NCBI GenBank assembly: GCA_934095845.1
Contig: CAKOKS010000004.1
Location: forward strand, 7,762-71,761
From: an uncultured Bacilli bacterium
Lineage (GTDB): Bacteria; Bacillota_I; Bacilli_A; RF39; UBA660
DNA: 64,000 nt
Direction: 5' to 3'
The position numbers were made by a program, and so were the translations under genes. How positions within the stretch are numbered: position 1 is the stretch's first letter; each line of letters opens with the position of its first letter. The notes beneath the pieces are model-generated. The model did not search any database and had not been told where the DNA came from. It worked only from the letters and a program-made list of their open reading frames with translations. Of this stretch, positions 17,565 to 25,000 are shown piece after piece.

Positions 17565-17742
17565 GTTATATCAAAGTACACCATTAAAATCTCATTCAAG
17601 ATGTAAATATATTCCAAGTTGTTCAAATTATGCAATAGAAGCTATAAATAAATATGGATCTTTTAAAGGAAGTTTAAAGGCTATATGGAGAATTATTAGA
17701 TGTAATCCTTTTTCTAAAGGTGGAATAGATATAGTAAAATAA
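17536..17742 (+). CDS. yidD: Membrane protein insertion efficiency factor YidD
   Basis: A 68-residue protein with the diagnostic YidD core: [20 protein letters not shown], then [11 protein letters not shown], and [11 protein letters not shown]. The Cys residues, Pro-x-Cys-Ser and CNP(F/W) motifs are all present. YidD assists YidC-dependent membrane protein insertion. The family is usually 70-90 residues long. It overlaps the end of the RDD gene and lacks an obvious ribosome site, so translational coupling is likely. Its stop codon is the first base triplet of a 59-base block that recurs at 53412. Confidence 0.9.
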   Translation: MKKILIKLIRLYQSTPLKSHSRCKYIPSCSNYAIEAINKYGSFKGSLKAIWRIIRCNPFSKGGIDIVK

Positions 17743-17798
17743 CGTGTTAAAAACACGTTTTTTGTTTGTATTAAATTATTAGGTTCTAATTTTGTTGA
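17740..17798 (+). repeat. Left block of duplicated cassette, copy 1
   Basis: This block starts exactly at the yidD stop codon and runs through a hairpin to TTTTGTTGA. The same bases, apart from one extra T in the T run, occur at 53412-53471, again starting at the stop codon of an unrelated gene. It marks the left end of a duplicated cassette. Confidence 0.8.
17743..17763 (+). terminator. Intrinsic terminator of yidD
   Basis: CGTGTT-AAA-AACACG followed by TTTTTTG. The identical hairpin is at 53415-53436. Confidence 0.85.
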
Positions 17799-17813
17799 TA
17801 AATGTCGAGTCTA

Positions 17814-17841
17814 TTGACATAAGTATTTTAGCCTTTATAAT
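17814..17841 (+). promoter_or_regulatory. Promoter of the small-peptide mRNA
   Basis: TTGACA (17814-17819), 16 bases, TATAAT (17836-17841). Both boxes are consensus. The transcript would begin near 17848, so its 5' end carries GAGAAGCAAGAG (17850-17861). Confidence 0.8.
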
Positions 17842-17849
17842 AACCACTT

Positions 17850-17938
17850 GAGAAGCAAGAGAAGATGCTTATCACATTCCAAAGAGAGGCTAAAATTCAG
17901 GAGGGTTTTGGTTAAGTAGTACAAAAAGGAGTGTGATA
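17850..17938 (+). promoter_or_regulatory. 5' UTR switch with two exclusive pairings
   Basis: TATCACATTCC (17870-17880) can pair with GGAGTGTGATA (17928-17938), which hides the AAGGAG ribosome site of the small peptide. The overlapping element GATGCTTATCAC (17864-17875) can instead pair with GTGGTAAGCATC (18069-18080), and GAGAAGCAAGAG (17850-17861) with CTCTTGCTTCTC (18097-18108), both in the 3' UTR. The two structures exclude each other. The pairings are read from the sequence; the switching role is inference. Confidence 0.6.
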
Positions 17939-17940
17939 CG

Positions 17941-18018
17941 ATGAAGAAAGATAATCATATAAGATTACTTTATTTAATCGTTTTTATATTGTTAGTAATA
18001 ATATTAAAATTATTATAG
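17941..18018 (+). CDS. 25-residue hydrophobic peptide, candidate type I toxin
   Basis: The ORF encodes 25 residues: a short charged start (MKKDNHIR) and then a continuous membrane helix (LLYLIVFILLVIILKLL). It has a perfect AAGGAG site (17926-17931), but that site is sequestered by an upstream complement. A strong promoter, a long structured 5' UTR, a tiny membrane peptide and an antisense RNA overlapping the 3' UTR (18024-18111) are the marks of type I toxin-antitoxin loci such as hok/sok and fst. The sequence itself resembles none of the known toxins that I can recall. The copy of this locus at 53.4 kb lacks the peptide. It could alternatively be a leader peptide. Confidence 0.6.
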   Translation: MKKDNHIRLLYLIVFILLVIILKLL

Positions 18019-18023
18019 CAATT

Positions 18024-18111
18024 AAAAAAGCATCTTTATTCTACTGAATAAGGATGCAACCAACATCTGTGGTAAGCATCAAGCCTCTTAAAGAAACTCT
18101 TGCTTCTCACT
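18024..18111 (-). ncRNA. Antisense RNA, candidate type I antitoxin, copy 1
   Basis: On the minus strand TTTACA (18146-18141), 17 bases and TATATT (18123-18118) form a good promoter. Transcription would start near 18111 and end at the hairpin GCATCCTTATTC / GAATAAAGATGC (18057-18030) followed by six T. The RNA of about 88 bases is fully complementary to the 3' UTR of the peptide transcript, including the two elements that pair with its 5' end. Its promoter, GATGCTTACCAC core and terminator design are conserved in the second copy at 53491-53573. Confidence 0.65.
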
Positions 18112-18140
18112 AAATTAAATATAACATAATAAAAATAAAA

Positions 18141-18201
18141 TGTAAATATTTACACATAATATGATTATTAAATAAAAGAAAAAACTTAAATAGTGTATAA
18201 T
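18141..18201 (+). promoter_or_regulatory. Surface-protein promoter region with TGTAAATATTTACA
   Basis: The palindrome TGTAAATATTTACA (18141-18154) overlaps the -35 box of the antisense RNA. TATAAT (18196-18201) serves the surface-protein gene, with no clear -35 box. Downstream is the shared leader TAGAATGGTGTGTGTA, also found at 28929 and 53669. The spacing from palindrome to -10 box is the same in all three. Confidence 0.6.
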
Positions 18202-18224
18202 GATAATAGAATGGTGTGTGTATA

Positions 18225-19409
18225 ATGAAAAGGAGAAATCTGTTAATAATTGCAATTTTAATAATGTGTATAGGATTTGCAGCAATAAGTACAACATTAG
18301 TAATAAATGGAAATACAAAAATTGGAGAAAATAAAGATGATTTTTCAGTAATATTTACTGCAGCTTCATTAGATGGAACGGATGTATACGCAAATGTAAT
18401 TGATGATACAAAGAAAATAATTACATTTGAAATAAATGATTTAAAAACATTAAATCAAACAAGTGTGTTAACTTATGAAATAACAAATAATTCAGTAAAC
18501 TATGATGCCGAAGTACAAGTAAATTGTAAGGTTAAAGATAATGGTTTAGCAAAATATACAAGCATAAAAAATGAACTAGAAGCAAATACCAAAGTAGTAA
18601 AAGCAAAAGAAACATTAAATGGAACATTAATAGTAACACTTAACAAAACGGCAACCGAAGAAGTAAGAGAAGAGTATGTATGTGAATTAACATTTAATGC
18701 AGTAGAAAGAAATGAATTAGGACGAGAAATTCCTAATCCAGTATCATTTACAACTGATAGTTGGGAAACTATTCAAAAAGCTGTTCAAACTGGAAATTCT
18801 GGTGTATATAATGTAGGAGACACAAAAGAAGTGGACCTAGGTTCTTTTGGAACACATACCATAAGAATAGCAAATAAAAGTGAATGTACAACAGAAGCAA
18901 GTGAAACAGCATGTGGATTTGTAATAGAATTTGCTGACTGTATAAGTGAAACAATTATGAATTCTACAAATACTAATGTTGGTAGTTGGAAAGTATCTAC
19001 AATGAGAACATATTTAAATAATACTATTTATTCATCCTTACCATCTGATTTACAAAACGTAATTGTTTCAACAAAAGTAATTACAGGACATGGAAGTGCA
19101 GAAACAACTAATTCTGAAACACAAGATAAATTATATTTATTATCTGCTAAAGAAGTTTGGGGAACTGCTCAAGATGATACAGTAAATATAGAAACAAGAC
19201 AACTTGATTATTATAAGAATCAAGGAGTAACGGCAACTAGCTATGCAGCAGCAATAAAAAAATATAATGGATCAGCTATATTCTGGTTTTTGCGTTCTCC
19301 TTATTCTGGAAATGATTCAGCATTTATCCGTGTTGGTTCCTTAGGCAACTGGAGTGGTAGTGGAGCAGGTGGAAGTAACTATGTATCACCTGCATTTAGA
19401 ATTGCATAA
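18225..19409 (+). CDS. Surface protein: TasA-like sandwich plus DUF6273/lectin-like domain, cassette copy 1
   Basis: A 394-residue exported protein. The N-terminal segment (LLIIAILIMCIGFAAISTTL) is a signal or anchor helix. Residues 25-165 form an all-beta domain beginning INGNTKIGENKDDFSVIFT and containing LTYEITNNSVNYDAEVQVNC, reminiscent of TasA/camelysin-type secreted fibre proteins. Residues about 170-394 fit DUF6273: FTTDSWETIQKAVQTGN, VGSWKVSTMRTYLN, SDLQNVIVSTK, ETQDKLYLLSAKEVWG, then WFLRSPYSGN and an end of PAFRIA. That region has a formylglycine-enzyme/C-type-lectin-like pattern with a variable loop near the end. The ATG at 18225 follows the GGTGTGTG leader. It is paralogous to 53687-54895. 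Confidence 0.75.
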   Translation: MKRRNLLIIAILIMCIGFAAISTTLVINGNTKIGENKDDFSVIFTAASLDGTDVYANVIDDTKKIITFEINDLKTLNQTSVLTYEITNNSVNYDAEVQVNCKVKDNGLAKYTSIKNELEANTKVVKAKETLNGTLIVTLNKTATEEVREEYVCELTFNAVERNELGREIPNPVSFTTDSWETIQKAVQTGNSGVYNVGDTKEVDLGSFGTHTIRIANKSECTTEASETACGFVIEFADCISETIMNSTNTNVGSWKVSTMRTYLNNTIYSSLPSDLQNVIVSTKVITGHGSAETTNSETQDKLYLLSAKEVWGTAQDDTVNIETRQLDYYKNQGVTATSYAAAIKKYNGSAIFWFLRSPYSGNDSAFIRVGSLGNWSGSGAGGSNYVSPAFRIA

Positions 19410-19430
19410 AAAAACCACTTGTTAAGTGGC
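19408..19430 (-). terminator. Terminator between convergent genes
   Basis: CCACTT (19415-19420), GTT, AAGTGG (19424-19429). On the minus strand it is followed by seven T and ends tmcAL. On the plus strand the T run is weaker. Confidence 0.7.
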
Positions 19431-19435
19431 TAATT

Positions 19436-20536
19436 TTATCTTATAGGTTTATTTTGAAGTTCAAAATCAATAACCTTATCATTTGTTAACATTGTATAAA
19501 TATATGCACATTTTAATTCATAATCTTTTATTATAGAATTTACAGAAGTAATCTTTGTTACTATTGGAAGATTTACTTCTTTTTTTATACTATTTAAATA
19601 TTCTTGACCAAGTTTATTTAAACCTAGAATACGTATATACTCATTTTTTGTTAAGGCGTTTTTATCTTCTTTAGTGAGACCAATAAGAATATGTATAAGC
19701 ATTCTTTTAATTCTATTATAAGTATATCTTTTAGATTTAGTTTTTTCTATTAATTCATCAATTGTTGTAACTTCATTTATTACTTTTTTAAGTCTATTAT
19801 CTATACCTTCATCAACAGTTAAATACTTGCTTAAATCATGTTCAGTTATTATTTTATATTTAAGTAAATTAAATAATTTTTCTTCATCAATTGAATTTAT
19901 TTTACCTTCAGGAATATATTTTTTTATATCAATATTTTCTTTTAATTTATTTCTTATATTAGATGCCGATATAATAGCTTCATTACTAGATAAATCATGA
20001 AAGTCGTTTGTCCTTTTTATAGAAATAGGTTCTATATTATATTTATTTTTTAATATAGCTTTAATATATGATAAAGCTAGGATATCATTAGGTGTGTCAA
20101 TATTTGTATTAGTTACTTTATTTAAAGCTGTTGGGTAATTTATGCCTTTTTTTAGATAATCTTTTATTTTATAATCATTTTCTAATTGTTCTTGTGCTAT
20201 TTTCCTTAAAGTATTTATATCATTAGATTCAGAACCAAAAACTATTTTTTCTACATGTAGTTCATTTAAAAGTTCAATCGCGCTTGATGCAAATATATCT
20301 GCAGATGATGATGAAAAGAAGAAAGGATGTTCAATAACTAAATCAACTCCATACTTTAAGGCTAGTCTTGTTTTTTCTTCTTTAGATTCAATAGAAATAT
20401 CACCACGTTCTAAAAAATATCCATTTAAAACTAAAATAATTATATAATTTGGATAAAGTTCTTTTATTTTATTTATATGATAAACATGGCCATTATGAAA
20501 AGGATTATATTCACATATTATTCCAATAGATTTCAT
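19436..20536 (-). CDS. tmcAL: tRNA(Met) cytidine acetate ligase TmcAL (YlbM)
   Basis: A 366-residue protein. The N-terminal nucleotidyltransferase motif GIICEYNPFHNGHVYHI contains the HxGH signature. Downstream are LVLNGYFLERGDISI, a near-match to the family VMSGxFxQRGEPA pattern, and FGSES. TmcAL activates acetate with ATP to make N4-acetylcytidine at the wobble position of elongator tRNA-Met. The length is slightly shorter than the usual 390-400. AGAGGTG stands upstream of the ATG on the minus strand. Confidence 0.9.
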   Translation of the reverse strand: MKSIGIICEYNPFHNGHVYHINKIKELYPNYIIILVLNGYFLERGDISIESKEEKTRLALKYGVDLVIEHPFFFSSSSADIFASSAIELLNELHVEKIVFGSESNDINTLRKIAQEQLENDYKIKDYLKKGINYPTALNKVTNTNIDTPNDILALSYIKAILKNKYNIEPISIKRTNDFHDLSSNEAIISASNIRNKLKENIDIKKYIPEGKINSIDEEKLFNLLKYKIITEHDLSKYLTVDEGIDNRLKKVINEVTTIDELIEKTKSKRYTYNRIKRMLIHILIGLTKEDKNALTKNEYIRILGLNKLGQEYLNSIKKEVNLPIVTKITSVNSIIKDYELKCAYIYTMLTNDKVIDFELQNKPIR

Positions 20537-20563
20537 GATTCACCTCTTTTTTTCTTTATTATA

Positions 20564-20593
20564 TTAACATAAGTTAAAAAAATATGCTATAAT
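20564..20593 (+). promoter_or_regulatory. Promoter for the deoxyribosyltransferase-like gene
   Basis: TTAACA (20564-20569), 18 bases, TATAAT (20588-20593), just upstream of AGGTGAGG. Confidence 0.6.
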
Positions 20594-20611
20594 CTAAAGT
20601 AGGTGAGGCGT

Positions 20612-21040
20612 GTGAAAAAGAGAATTTATTTTATTCATTCTAGAAAGATAGATTATAATGACTTAATATATTTACCTGTTCTTAGAAGTGAAGCATTACA
20701 TACTCATGAATTAATGTTACCTGAAAGTGAAAATTTAAAAAACGTTTATTATAAAGACTTAATAAATGATGCTGATTTAATTGTTGTTGAACTAAGTAAT
20801 CCTGATATTGGATTTAACATGGAACTAAAACAAGCAATTCTTTCTAGAAAACCAATTTTAGCTCTTGCTAATAAAAAAATTGGCTTTGATATGAAATATC
20901 AAAAACTTCTTAAAAATGTTTATGGTTATGAAACAGAAAAAGAATTTAGAGAATATGTTGAAAAGTTTGTTTTAAAACATGAAAAAGATCCAAGAGCAGA
21001 TGTTGGTACAATAGTTTTAGGCAATATAAAAGAGAACTAA
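20612..21040 (+). CDS. Nucleoside 2-deoxyribosyltransferase-like protein
   Basis: A 142-residue cytoplasmic protein. The central segment DADLIVVELSNPDIGFNMELKQAI and the following KPILALANK fit the N-deoxyribosyltransferase/DNPH1 fold, in which the Glu of the (A/V)E-x-S/T-x-P motif and the later Glu are catalytic. The start (RIYFIHSRK) fits the first strand. It may cleave or transfer a nucleotide base, but the residues are not complete enough to name a substrate. The GTG at 20612 is preferred for spacing from AGGTG. It overlaps the convergent gene by four bases. Confidence 0.55.
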   Translation: MKKRIYFIHSRKIDYNDLIYLPVLRSEALHTHELMLPESENLKNVYYKDLINDADLIVVELSNPDIGFNMELKQAILSRKPILALANKKIGFDMKYQKLLKNVYGYETEKEFREYVEKFVLKHEKDPRADVGTIVLGNIKEN

Positions 21041-21342
21041 AGCTCTCTTATATCAAGAATAGATGTTATATCTATTTTTTTATTGTCAATTGTTATTAAG
21101 TATTTTTGACTTCTTCCAATAATAGTTGTTTTAAATTCATCTTCTTTAGTTTTTATTAATACATCTAATTTATAAACGTAGTTAGAAGAATTAAATAAGT
21201 CATTTATTTTCTTTTCAATCAAATATGGACTTTCAATTACTTGACTAGTTGAGTTTTCATGATTTTTTTCACTATAGAAGACATTTTGACTAATATTATT
21301 GGTTTTTATATTACTATTTTGAAATACTTTTGGTAAATTCAT
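21037..21342 (-). CDS. Hypothetical protein with a C-terminal small beta domain
   Basis: A 101-residue protein of unknown function. The first 35 residues are Asn/Ser-rich and likely disordered. The rest (LDVLIKTKEDEFKTTIIGRS, then KYLITIDNKKIDITSILDI) looks like a small beta-barrel of Sm-like or SH3-like type. No membrane segment is present. GGTGG upstream of the ATG on the minus strand supports translation. It is alone and divergent from the rodA-like gene. Confidence 0.6.
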   Translation of the reverse strand: MNLPKVFQNSNIKTNNISQNVFYSEKNHENSTSQVIESPYLIEKKINDLFNSSNYVYKLDVLIKTKEDEFKTTIIGRSQKYLITIDNKKIDITSILDIREL

Positions 21343-21398
21343 ATAACCACCTACAATATAATATGTTTAATATTTTAATTTATGAGTAAAATAGTACT

Positions 21399-22433
21399 AT
21401 GAAAAATAATGGTTTAATAATAATATTAATAATAATTTTATCTATATTTAGTATGATTAATTTATACAATTATGATTCTTTTCTAATGAAACAAATTATC
21501 TGGTATATAATTGGTTTTGTAATATATTTTATATTTAAAAAAATGAATAAAAAATATATATTTAGATTTTCTATATTGCTTTATATTATTCTTAATGCAT
21601 TACTTTTATATTTACTTTTATTTGGTAAAGCTATAAATGGAACAAAAGCTTGGATAAATATATTTGGTAGTTCTTTTCAACCTAGTGAATTTATGAAAGT
21701 TATTCTTATTATAGTTTTAGGATATATTTCAACTAAAAAACATTACTTAATTAAATCAATTATTTTAACTCTAATACCATCAGTTTTAACTTATTTAGAA
21801 CCAGAAACTGGTAATGTTATTTTTTATATAATGATTTTATTCTCAATTATATATTATAAAAATACTAGTAATAAATTTTTTAAAAAACTTTTAGCTTTTA
21901 TTATATTTATAGGAAGTATTATTTTTTCTTTAACATATTACTTTAGTGATTTATTTATATCTTTAGTTGGAAATAATATATTTTATAGAATAGATAGAAT
22001 TGTAAGTTTATTTACAAATTCTAGCTATCAATTAAATCAAGCACTTATGTCAATTGGATCTGCTTATTATTTTGGTGGGTCATATGGGGCATTTATACCA
22101 GAGGCAATAACTGACTTTGCATTTGCTCTTTTAATTAGCAAAATAGGTTTTGTAGGAATAATTGTTTTTTTAATCGTTAATTATATGTTAGACTTAACTT
22201 TGATAAAAAAACATTCAAGCAATTTTGGAATAATGAAAACAATTACTTTTTCATTTGTAATACTTAAAATAGTACAAGAAAGTATACATATGCTTATGAA
22301 TATTGGTTTATTTCCAATTACAGGAATTACTTTACCATTTATATCTTATGGTGGATCTAGTATTCTTTCTTATTTTTTTATTCTTGGTGTTATTAGTAAT
22401 AGTAGTAAGGATTATAGTTTGGATATGGAATAG
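21399..22433 (+). CDS. SEDS-family peptidoglycan glycosyltransferase (RodA/FtsW-like)
   Basis: A 344-residue polytopic membrane protein of the SEDS family, the glycosyltransferases that polymerise lipid II during elongation, division or sporulation. Motifs seen: GTKAWINIFGSSFQPSEFMK, LEPETGNVIFY (the catalytic-loop region, with Glu-Pro-Glu where others have LxQxDLGT), ITDFAFALLISKIGF, and NIGLFPITGITLPFISYGGS. The last two are characteristic. The first third has closely packed helices. The length suits RodA better than FtsW (usually about 400). No good ribosome site is visible. Its last 41 bases overlap the convergent gene. Confidence 0.85.
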   Translation: MKNNGLIIILIIILSIFSMINLYNYDSFLMKQIIWYIIGFVIYFIFKKMNKKYIFRFSILLYIILNALLLYLLLFGKAINGTKAWINIFGSSFQPSEFMKVILIIVLGYISTKKHYLIKSIILTLIPSVLTYLEPETGNVIFYIMILFSIIYYKNTSNKFFKKLLAFIIFIGSIIFSLTYYFSDLFISLVGNNIFYRIDRIVSLFTNSSYQLNQALMSIGSAYYFGGSYGAFIPEAITDFAFALLISKIGFVGIIVFLIVNYMLDLTLIKKHSSNFGIMKTITFSFVILKIVQESIHMLMNIGLFPITGITLPFISYGGSSILSYFFILGVISNSSKDYSLDME

Positions 22434-22581
22434 GGTTATAGTAAACTGGTCTAGGTCTTGATAAACCAACGATAGCAGCACCACCTAATCCACCTAATAA
22501 GAATGGAACAGCAAATCCAAATCTATCTTGATAATACATATTATTATAATTCATATAATTAAAAGAATTATAGTTTGGCAT
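22393..22581 (-). CDS. Small Tyr/Asn/Pro-rich protein
   Basis: A 62-residue protein with an Asn/Tyr-rich start (MPNYNSFNYMNYNNMYYQD), a Gly-rich hydrophobic centre (FLLGGLGGAAIVGLS) and a Pro-Tyr tail (NPIPYPNYNPYYYY). Such Gly/Tyr/Pro compositions are common among coat and surface proteins of spore-forming Bacilli, but no family was recognised. The start has a clear AAAGGAG site eight bases upstream, which is itself part of a terminator-like hairpin. The coding end overlaps the rodA-like gene. Confidence 0.6.
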   Translation of the reverse strand: MPNYNSFNYMNYNNMYYQDRFGFAVPFLLGGLGGAAIVGLSRPRPVYYNPIPYPNYNPYYYY

Positions 22582-22588
22582 ATAAAAA

Positions 22589-22620
22589 ACTCCTTTCTAT
22601 AAGTAGTTTATGAAAGGAGT
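22589..22620 (-). promoter_or_regulatory. Hairpin acting as terminator and hiding a ribosome site
   Basis: On the minus strand ACTCCTTTC pairs with GAAAGGAGT (plus coordinates 22620-22612 and 22597-22589) and is followed by a T run. It is positioned as the terminator of the phosphoesterase gene. The second arm contains the GAAAGGAG ribosome site of the next gene, so read-through RNA would be poorly translated. Confidence 0.6.
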
Positions 22621-22621
22621 T

Positions 22622-23458
22622 TTATTTTGTTCTTAATCGATATAAAGTTATACTTGGTCTTGCAAAAAGACGAAGTTTTAAAGAAGATGTACCAATACCA
22701 CCTGAAACATATAATTCAGAATTCCCAACTATATAATGTTCATCTTTATATTTTTTTGAACCATCTGGTGTCCATAATGCACCAATAAATGGAGCTCTTA
22801 CTTGACCTAAATGAGAGTGCCCAGCAAAAGCAAGATTATAATTATCTTCAGTGATTTTGTCTATTAAATCCGGTTCATGAGTAAGAACTATTGTAAATAA
22901 ATCATCAGGATTTTCGTTTTTATAACTAAAACCATTTTTTATATCAACTTTTCCTTCTAGTAAATCATCAAATCCAACAAATACTAAAGGGGTTGTTGAA
23001 TTATTATATACAAATTCATAAGTATTAAATAAAACTTTCCATGGTAAATTTTCAGTTATTTTATCAAAGTATTCATGATCATAATCATGATTTCCTTTAA
23101 CAGCAAGAGTTTCAATTTTAGGATTTATTTTCTTTAATTCTTCAGTTACTTTTTCTACTTCTTCATCACTTAAAACAACTTTGTTTTCAACTAAATCTCC
23201 AGTAAAGATAACTATATCTGGATTTTGATCATTTATTCTTTTTACAATATTTTTAAGTTCTTTTAAATGAATTGTGCTTCCATAATGTAAATCAGTAAAT
23301 TGAACTATTTTTAAACCATCATATTCATTTGGAAGTTTATCTGTTATAATTGATTTTTCAATTACTTTTAAACCAGTAGTTCCAATAAATCTAGCATAAA
23401 GAATAGTAAGAACTCCAGTTACAATAAGTAAGATTAAAATAATTTGATATCTTTTCAT
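22622..23458 (-). CDS. Membrane-anchored metallophosphoesterase (YkuE/YaeI-like)
   Basis: A 278-residue protein with an N-terminal membrane helix (IILILLIVTGVLTILYARFI) and a calcineurin-like phosphoesterase domain. All metal-binding motifs are present in order: DLHYG, GDLVEN, GNHDY, LTHEPD and GHSHLGQV. The C-terminal YVSGGIGTSSLKLRL matches the YkuE/LpxH-like group. It most likely hydrolyses a phosphodiester in a lipid or cell-surface molecule at the outer or inner membrane face. It is downstream of the CPBP gene, eight bases apart, and co-transcribed. Confidence 0.85.
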   Translation of the reverse strand: MKRYQIILILLIVTGVLTILYARFIGTTGLKVIEKSIITDKLPNEYDGLKIVQFTDLHYGSTIHLKELKNIVKRINDQNPDIVIFTGDLVENKVVLSDEEVEKVTEELKKINPKIETLAVKGNHDYDHEYFDKITENLPWKVLFNTYEFVYNNSTTPLVFVGFDDLLEGKVDIKNGFSYKNENPDDLFTIVLTHEPDLIDKITEDNYNLAFAGHSHLGQVRAPFIGALWTPDGSKKYKDEHYIVGNSELYVSGGIGTSSLKLRLFARPSITLYRLRTK

Positions 23459-23466
23459 TACATCAC

Positions 23467-24075
23467 CTATATAAATAATAACATAATATTAATAGAATTA
23501 TTGATAATATGCATTATGATTGACATTAAAATATTTTCATTTTTAAAATAAGCATAAGATAAACCTGAACTTAAAATAAAATATGGAATTATAAAAATTA
23601 AATCTATTGGAGTTTTATAAACAATATGTAAAAGGGCAAAAACTAATGTAGAAATAAATATACTTAATTTATTTTTTTTATATGGAAGTCTAAAGGTTAT
23701 TTCTTCTACTATTGGAGCAAATATACACATATAAGGTATTGTTAGCAATGGAGAAGTTAATAAAGCTTTTTCTGCAATAATTTCATTATTAGCTTCAACT
23801 TTTAATAATTGTATTAATGCCATATTTACTATAAAGCATAATATAAATAAACTAATTGGTATTAAAATATTTTTTAAAGTTAAATCTTTTTTTAAGTTTT
23901 TGGCATCATTTATAATCTTATCTTTATAAAAAATAATGAAAAAAATAGCTAATAATAAATATGTAAATAAGTAAGCTAAGTTTTCATTTTTTATAAATAA
24001 AGTAAGAAGAGCCATTAAAAAGGAAGTTAGTAAAAGAAAACCCATACTTTTAATAAAACTTTTCAAAGTATCCAT
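23467..24075 (-). CDS. CPBP-family intramembrane metalloprotease
   Basis: A 202-residue polytopic membrane protein. The CPBP (ABI/Rce1-like) signatures are APIVEEITFRLPYK (EExxxR), FALLHIVYK (catalytic His) and IMHIINNS (second His and Asn). About six membrane helices are seen. These proteases process prenylated or membrane peptides, act in bacteriocin self-protection or regulate signalling. No bacteriocin gene is near. The tandem ABC-FtsX exporters lie 11 kb away and are probably unrelated. Confidence 0.8.
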   Translation of the reverse strand: MDTLKSFIKSMGFLLLTSFLMALLTLFIKNENLAYLFTYLLLAIFFIIFYKDKIINDAKNLKKDLTLKNILIPISLFILCFIVNMALIQLLKVEANNEIIAEKALLTSPLLTIPYMCIFAPIVEEITFRLPYKKNKLSIFISTLVFALLHIVYKTPIDLIFIIPYFILSSGLSYAYFKNENILMSIIMHIINNSINIMLLFI

Positions 24076-24119
24076 AAAATCACCTTGATATTATTTTAAC
24101 ATATTATTTATTATTTTGT

Positions 24120-24147
24120 TTGAAAATTACAATTCTTATGCTATAAT
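24120..24147 (+). promoter_or_regulatory. Promoter of the Tad motor operon
   Basis: TTGAAA (24120-24125), 16 bases, TATAAT (24142-24147), about 55 bases upstream of the first CpaB-like gene. Confidence 0.65.
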
Positions 24148-24200
24148 TATTGATAGTAGAAGAGTATGCGTTTTAGGTGTGCTTGGAAAGGTTGATAAAT

Positions 24201-24989
24201 GTGAAAAAGAAAAAAAGTGGGTCTATTTTTAAGAGATTATTAGGAAATAAGAATACAGTTACTATACTTGGAGTTTTAGCTTGTATAGCAACACTTGTTA
24301 TAGGTTATAATTACCGTGTTAATAATGCTATTTCACCAATAACTGTTCCTTATGCAAAAGAATCCATTCCATCAAGAACTCTTATTACAAGTGATATGGT
24401 TGGAAGAATTAAACTTGCAAGTAATTATGTAAATGATTCATCAAATTTAATTAAAAATGTAAATGAAGTAGTTAATAACTATGTTTCATATAAAACTAAT
24501 ATACCAAAAGGCAGTTTATTTTATAAAGAGACGGTGAAGAAAGCAGATGAAATGCCAGATGCAGCTTTTGCTAATATTGCTGATGGATTTACAATTTTCT
24601 CCTTAGGTGTTACTGTTGATTCAACTTTTGCAAACTCAATTCGCGCTGGAGATTATATTGATTTATATATGTCAACAACTAATCCAACTGATAATCTTGT
24701 TATTTATGCTAAGATGATTGAAAGTATAAGAGTTTTAGCAGTTAAAGATTCAAGAGGAAATAATATTTTAAAAAATACAGTTGCTAATGGAAAACCAAGT
24801 GAATTACTATTTGCAGTTCCAGAAGATTTATATTTATTACTAATGAGAGCTGAAGCAATTACTTCTGCAAAGATAAGTATTGAACCAGTTCTTAGAAATG
24901 AAGCTTATACAGAAGCTGCTAATGAAACTCAAGTTTCAAGTGAACAACTAAGAAACTTCATTAATGATAGAGTTAAAGAATTAGGATAA
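24201..24989 (+). CDS. CpaB-like SAF-domain protein 1
   Basis: A 262-residue protein with a basic start, one transmembrane helix (TVTILGVLACIATLVIGYNY) and then a SAF domain (PITVPYAKESIPSRTLITSD, followed by MVGRIKLA). The rest resembles the RcpC/CpaB C-terminal region (VDSTFANSIRAGDYIDLYMST, and LLFAVPEDLYLLLMRAEAI). CpaB/RcpC is a periplasm- or wall-facing assembly factor of Tad pili. The GTG at 24201 is chosen over an upstream GTG because an AAAGG site lies nine bases before it, with only moderate certainty. It begins the cpaB-cpaB-cpaF-tadB-tadC operon. Confidence 0.75.
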   Translation: MKKKKSGSIFKRLLGNKNTVTILGVLACIATLVIGYNYRVNNAISPITVPYAKESIPSRTLITSDMVGRIKLASNYVNDSSNLIKNVNEVVNNYVSYKTNIPKGSLFYKETVKKADEMPDAAFANIADGFTIFSLGVTVDSTFANSIRAGDYIDLYMSTTNPTDNLVIYAKMIESIRVLAVKDSRGNNILKNTVANGKPSELLFAVPEDLYLLLMRAEAITSAKISIEPVLRNEAYTEAANETQVSSEQLRNFINDRVKELG

Positions 24990-25000
24990 GGAGGAAATGT

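Noticed and set aside
17740..17763. The shared terminator block as an att site of an integrated element
   Set aside because: There is no integrase gene, and the block appears once per locus rather than flanking both sides, so a site-specific attachment site is not supported.
17850..18111. Fst/par-type toxin-antitoxin with complementary direct repeats
   Set aside because: The GAGAAGCAAGAG elements are inverted, so both RNAs carry the same sequence at their 5' ends rather than complementary ones. The fst mechanism does not apply directly, and a different pairing model is proposed instead.
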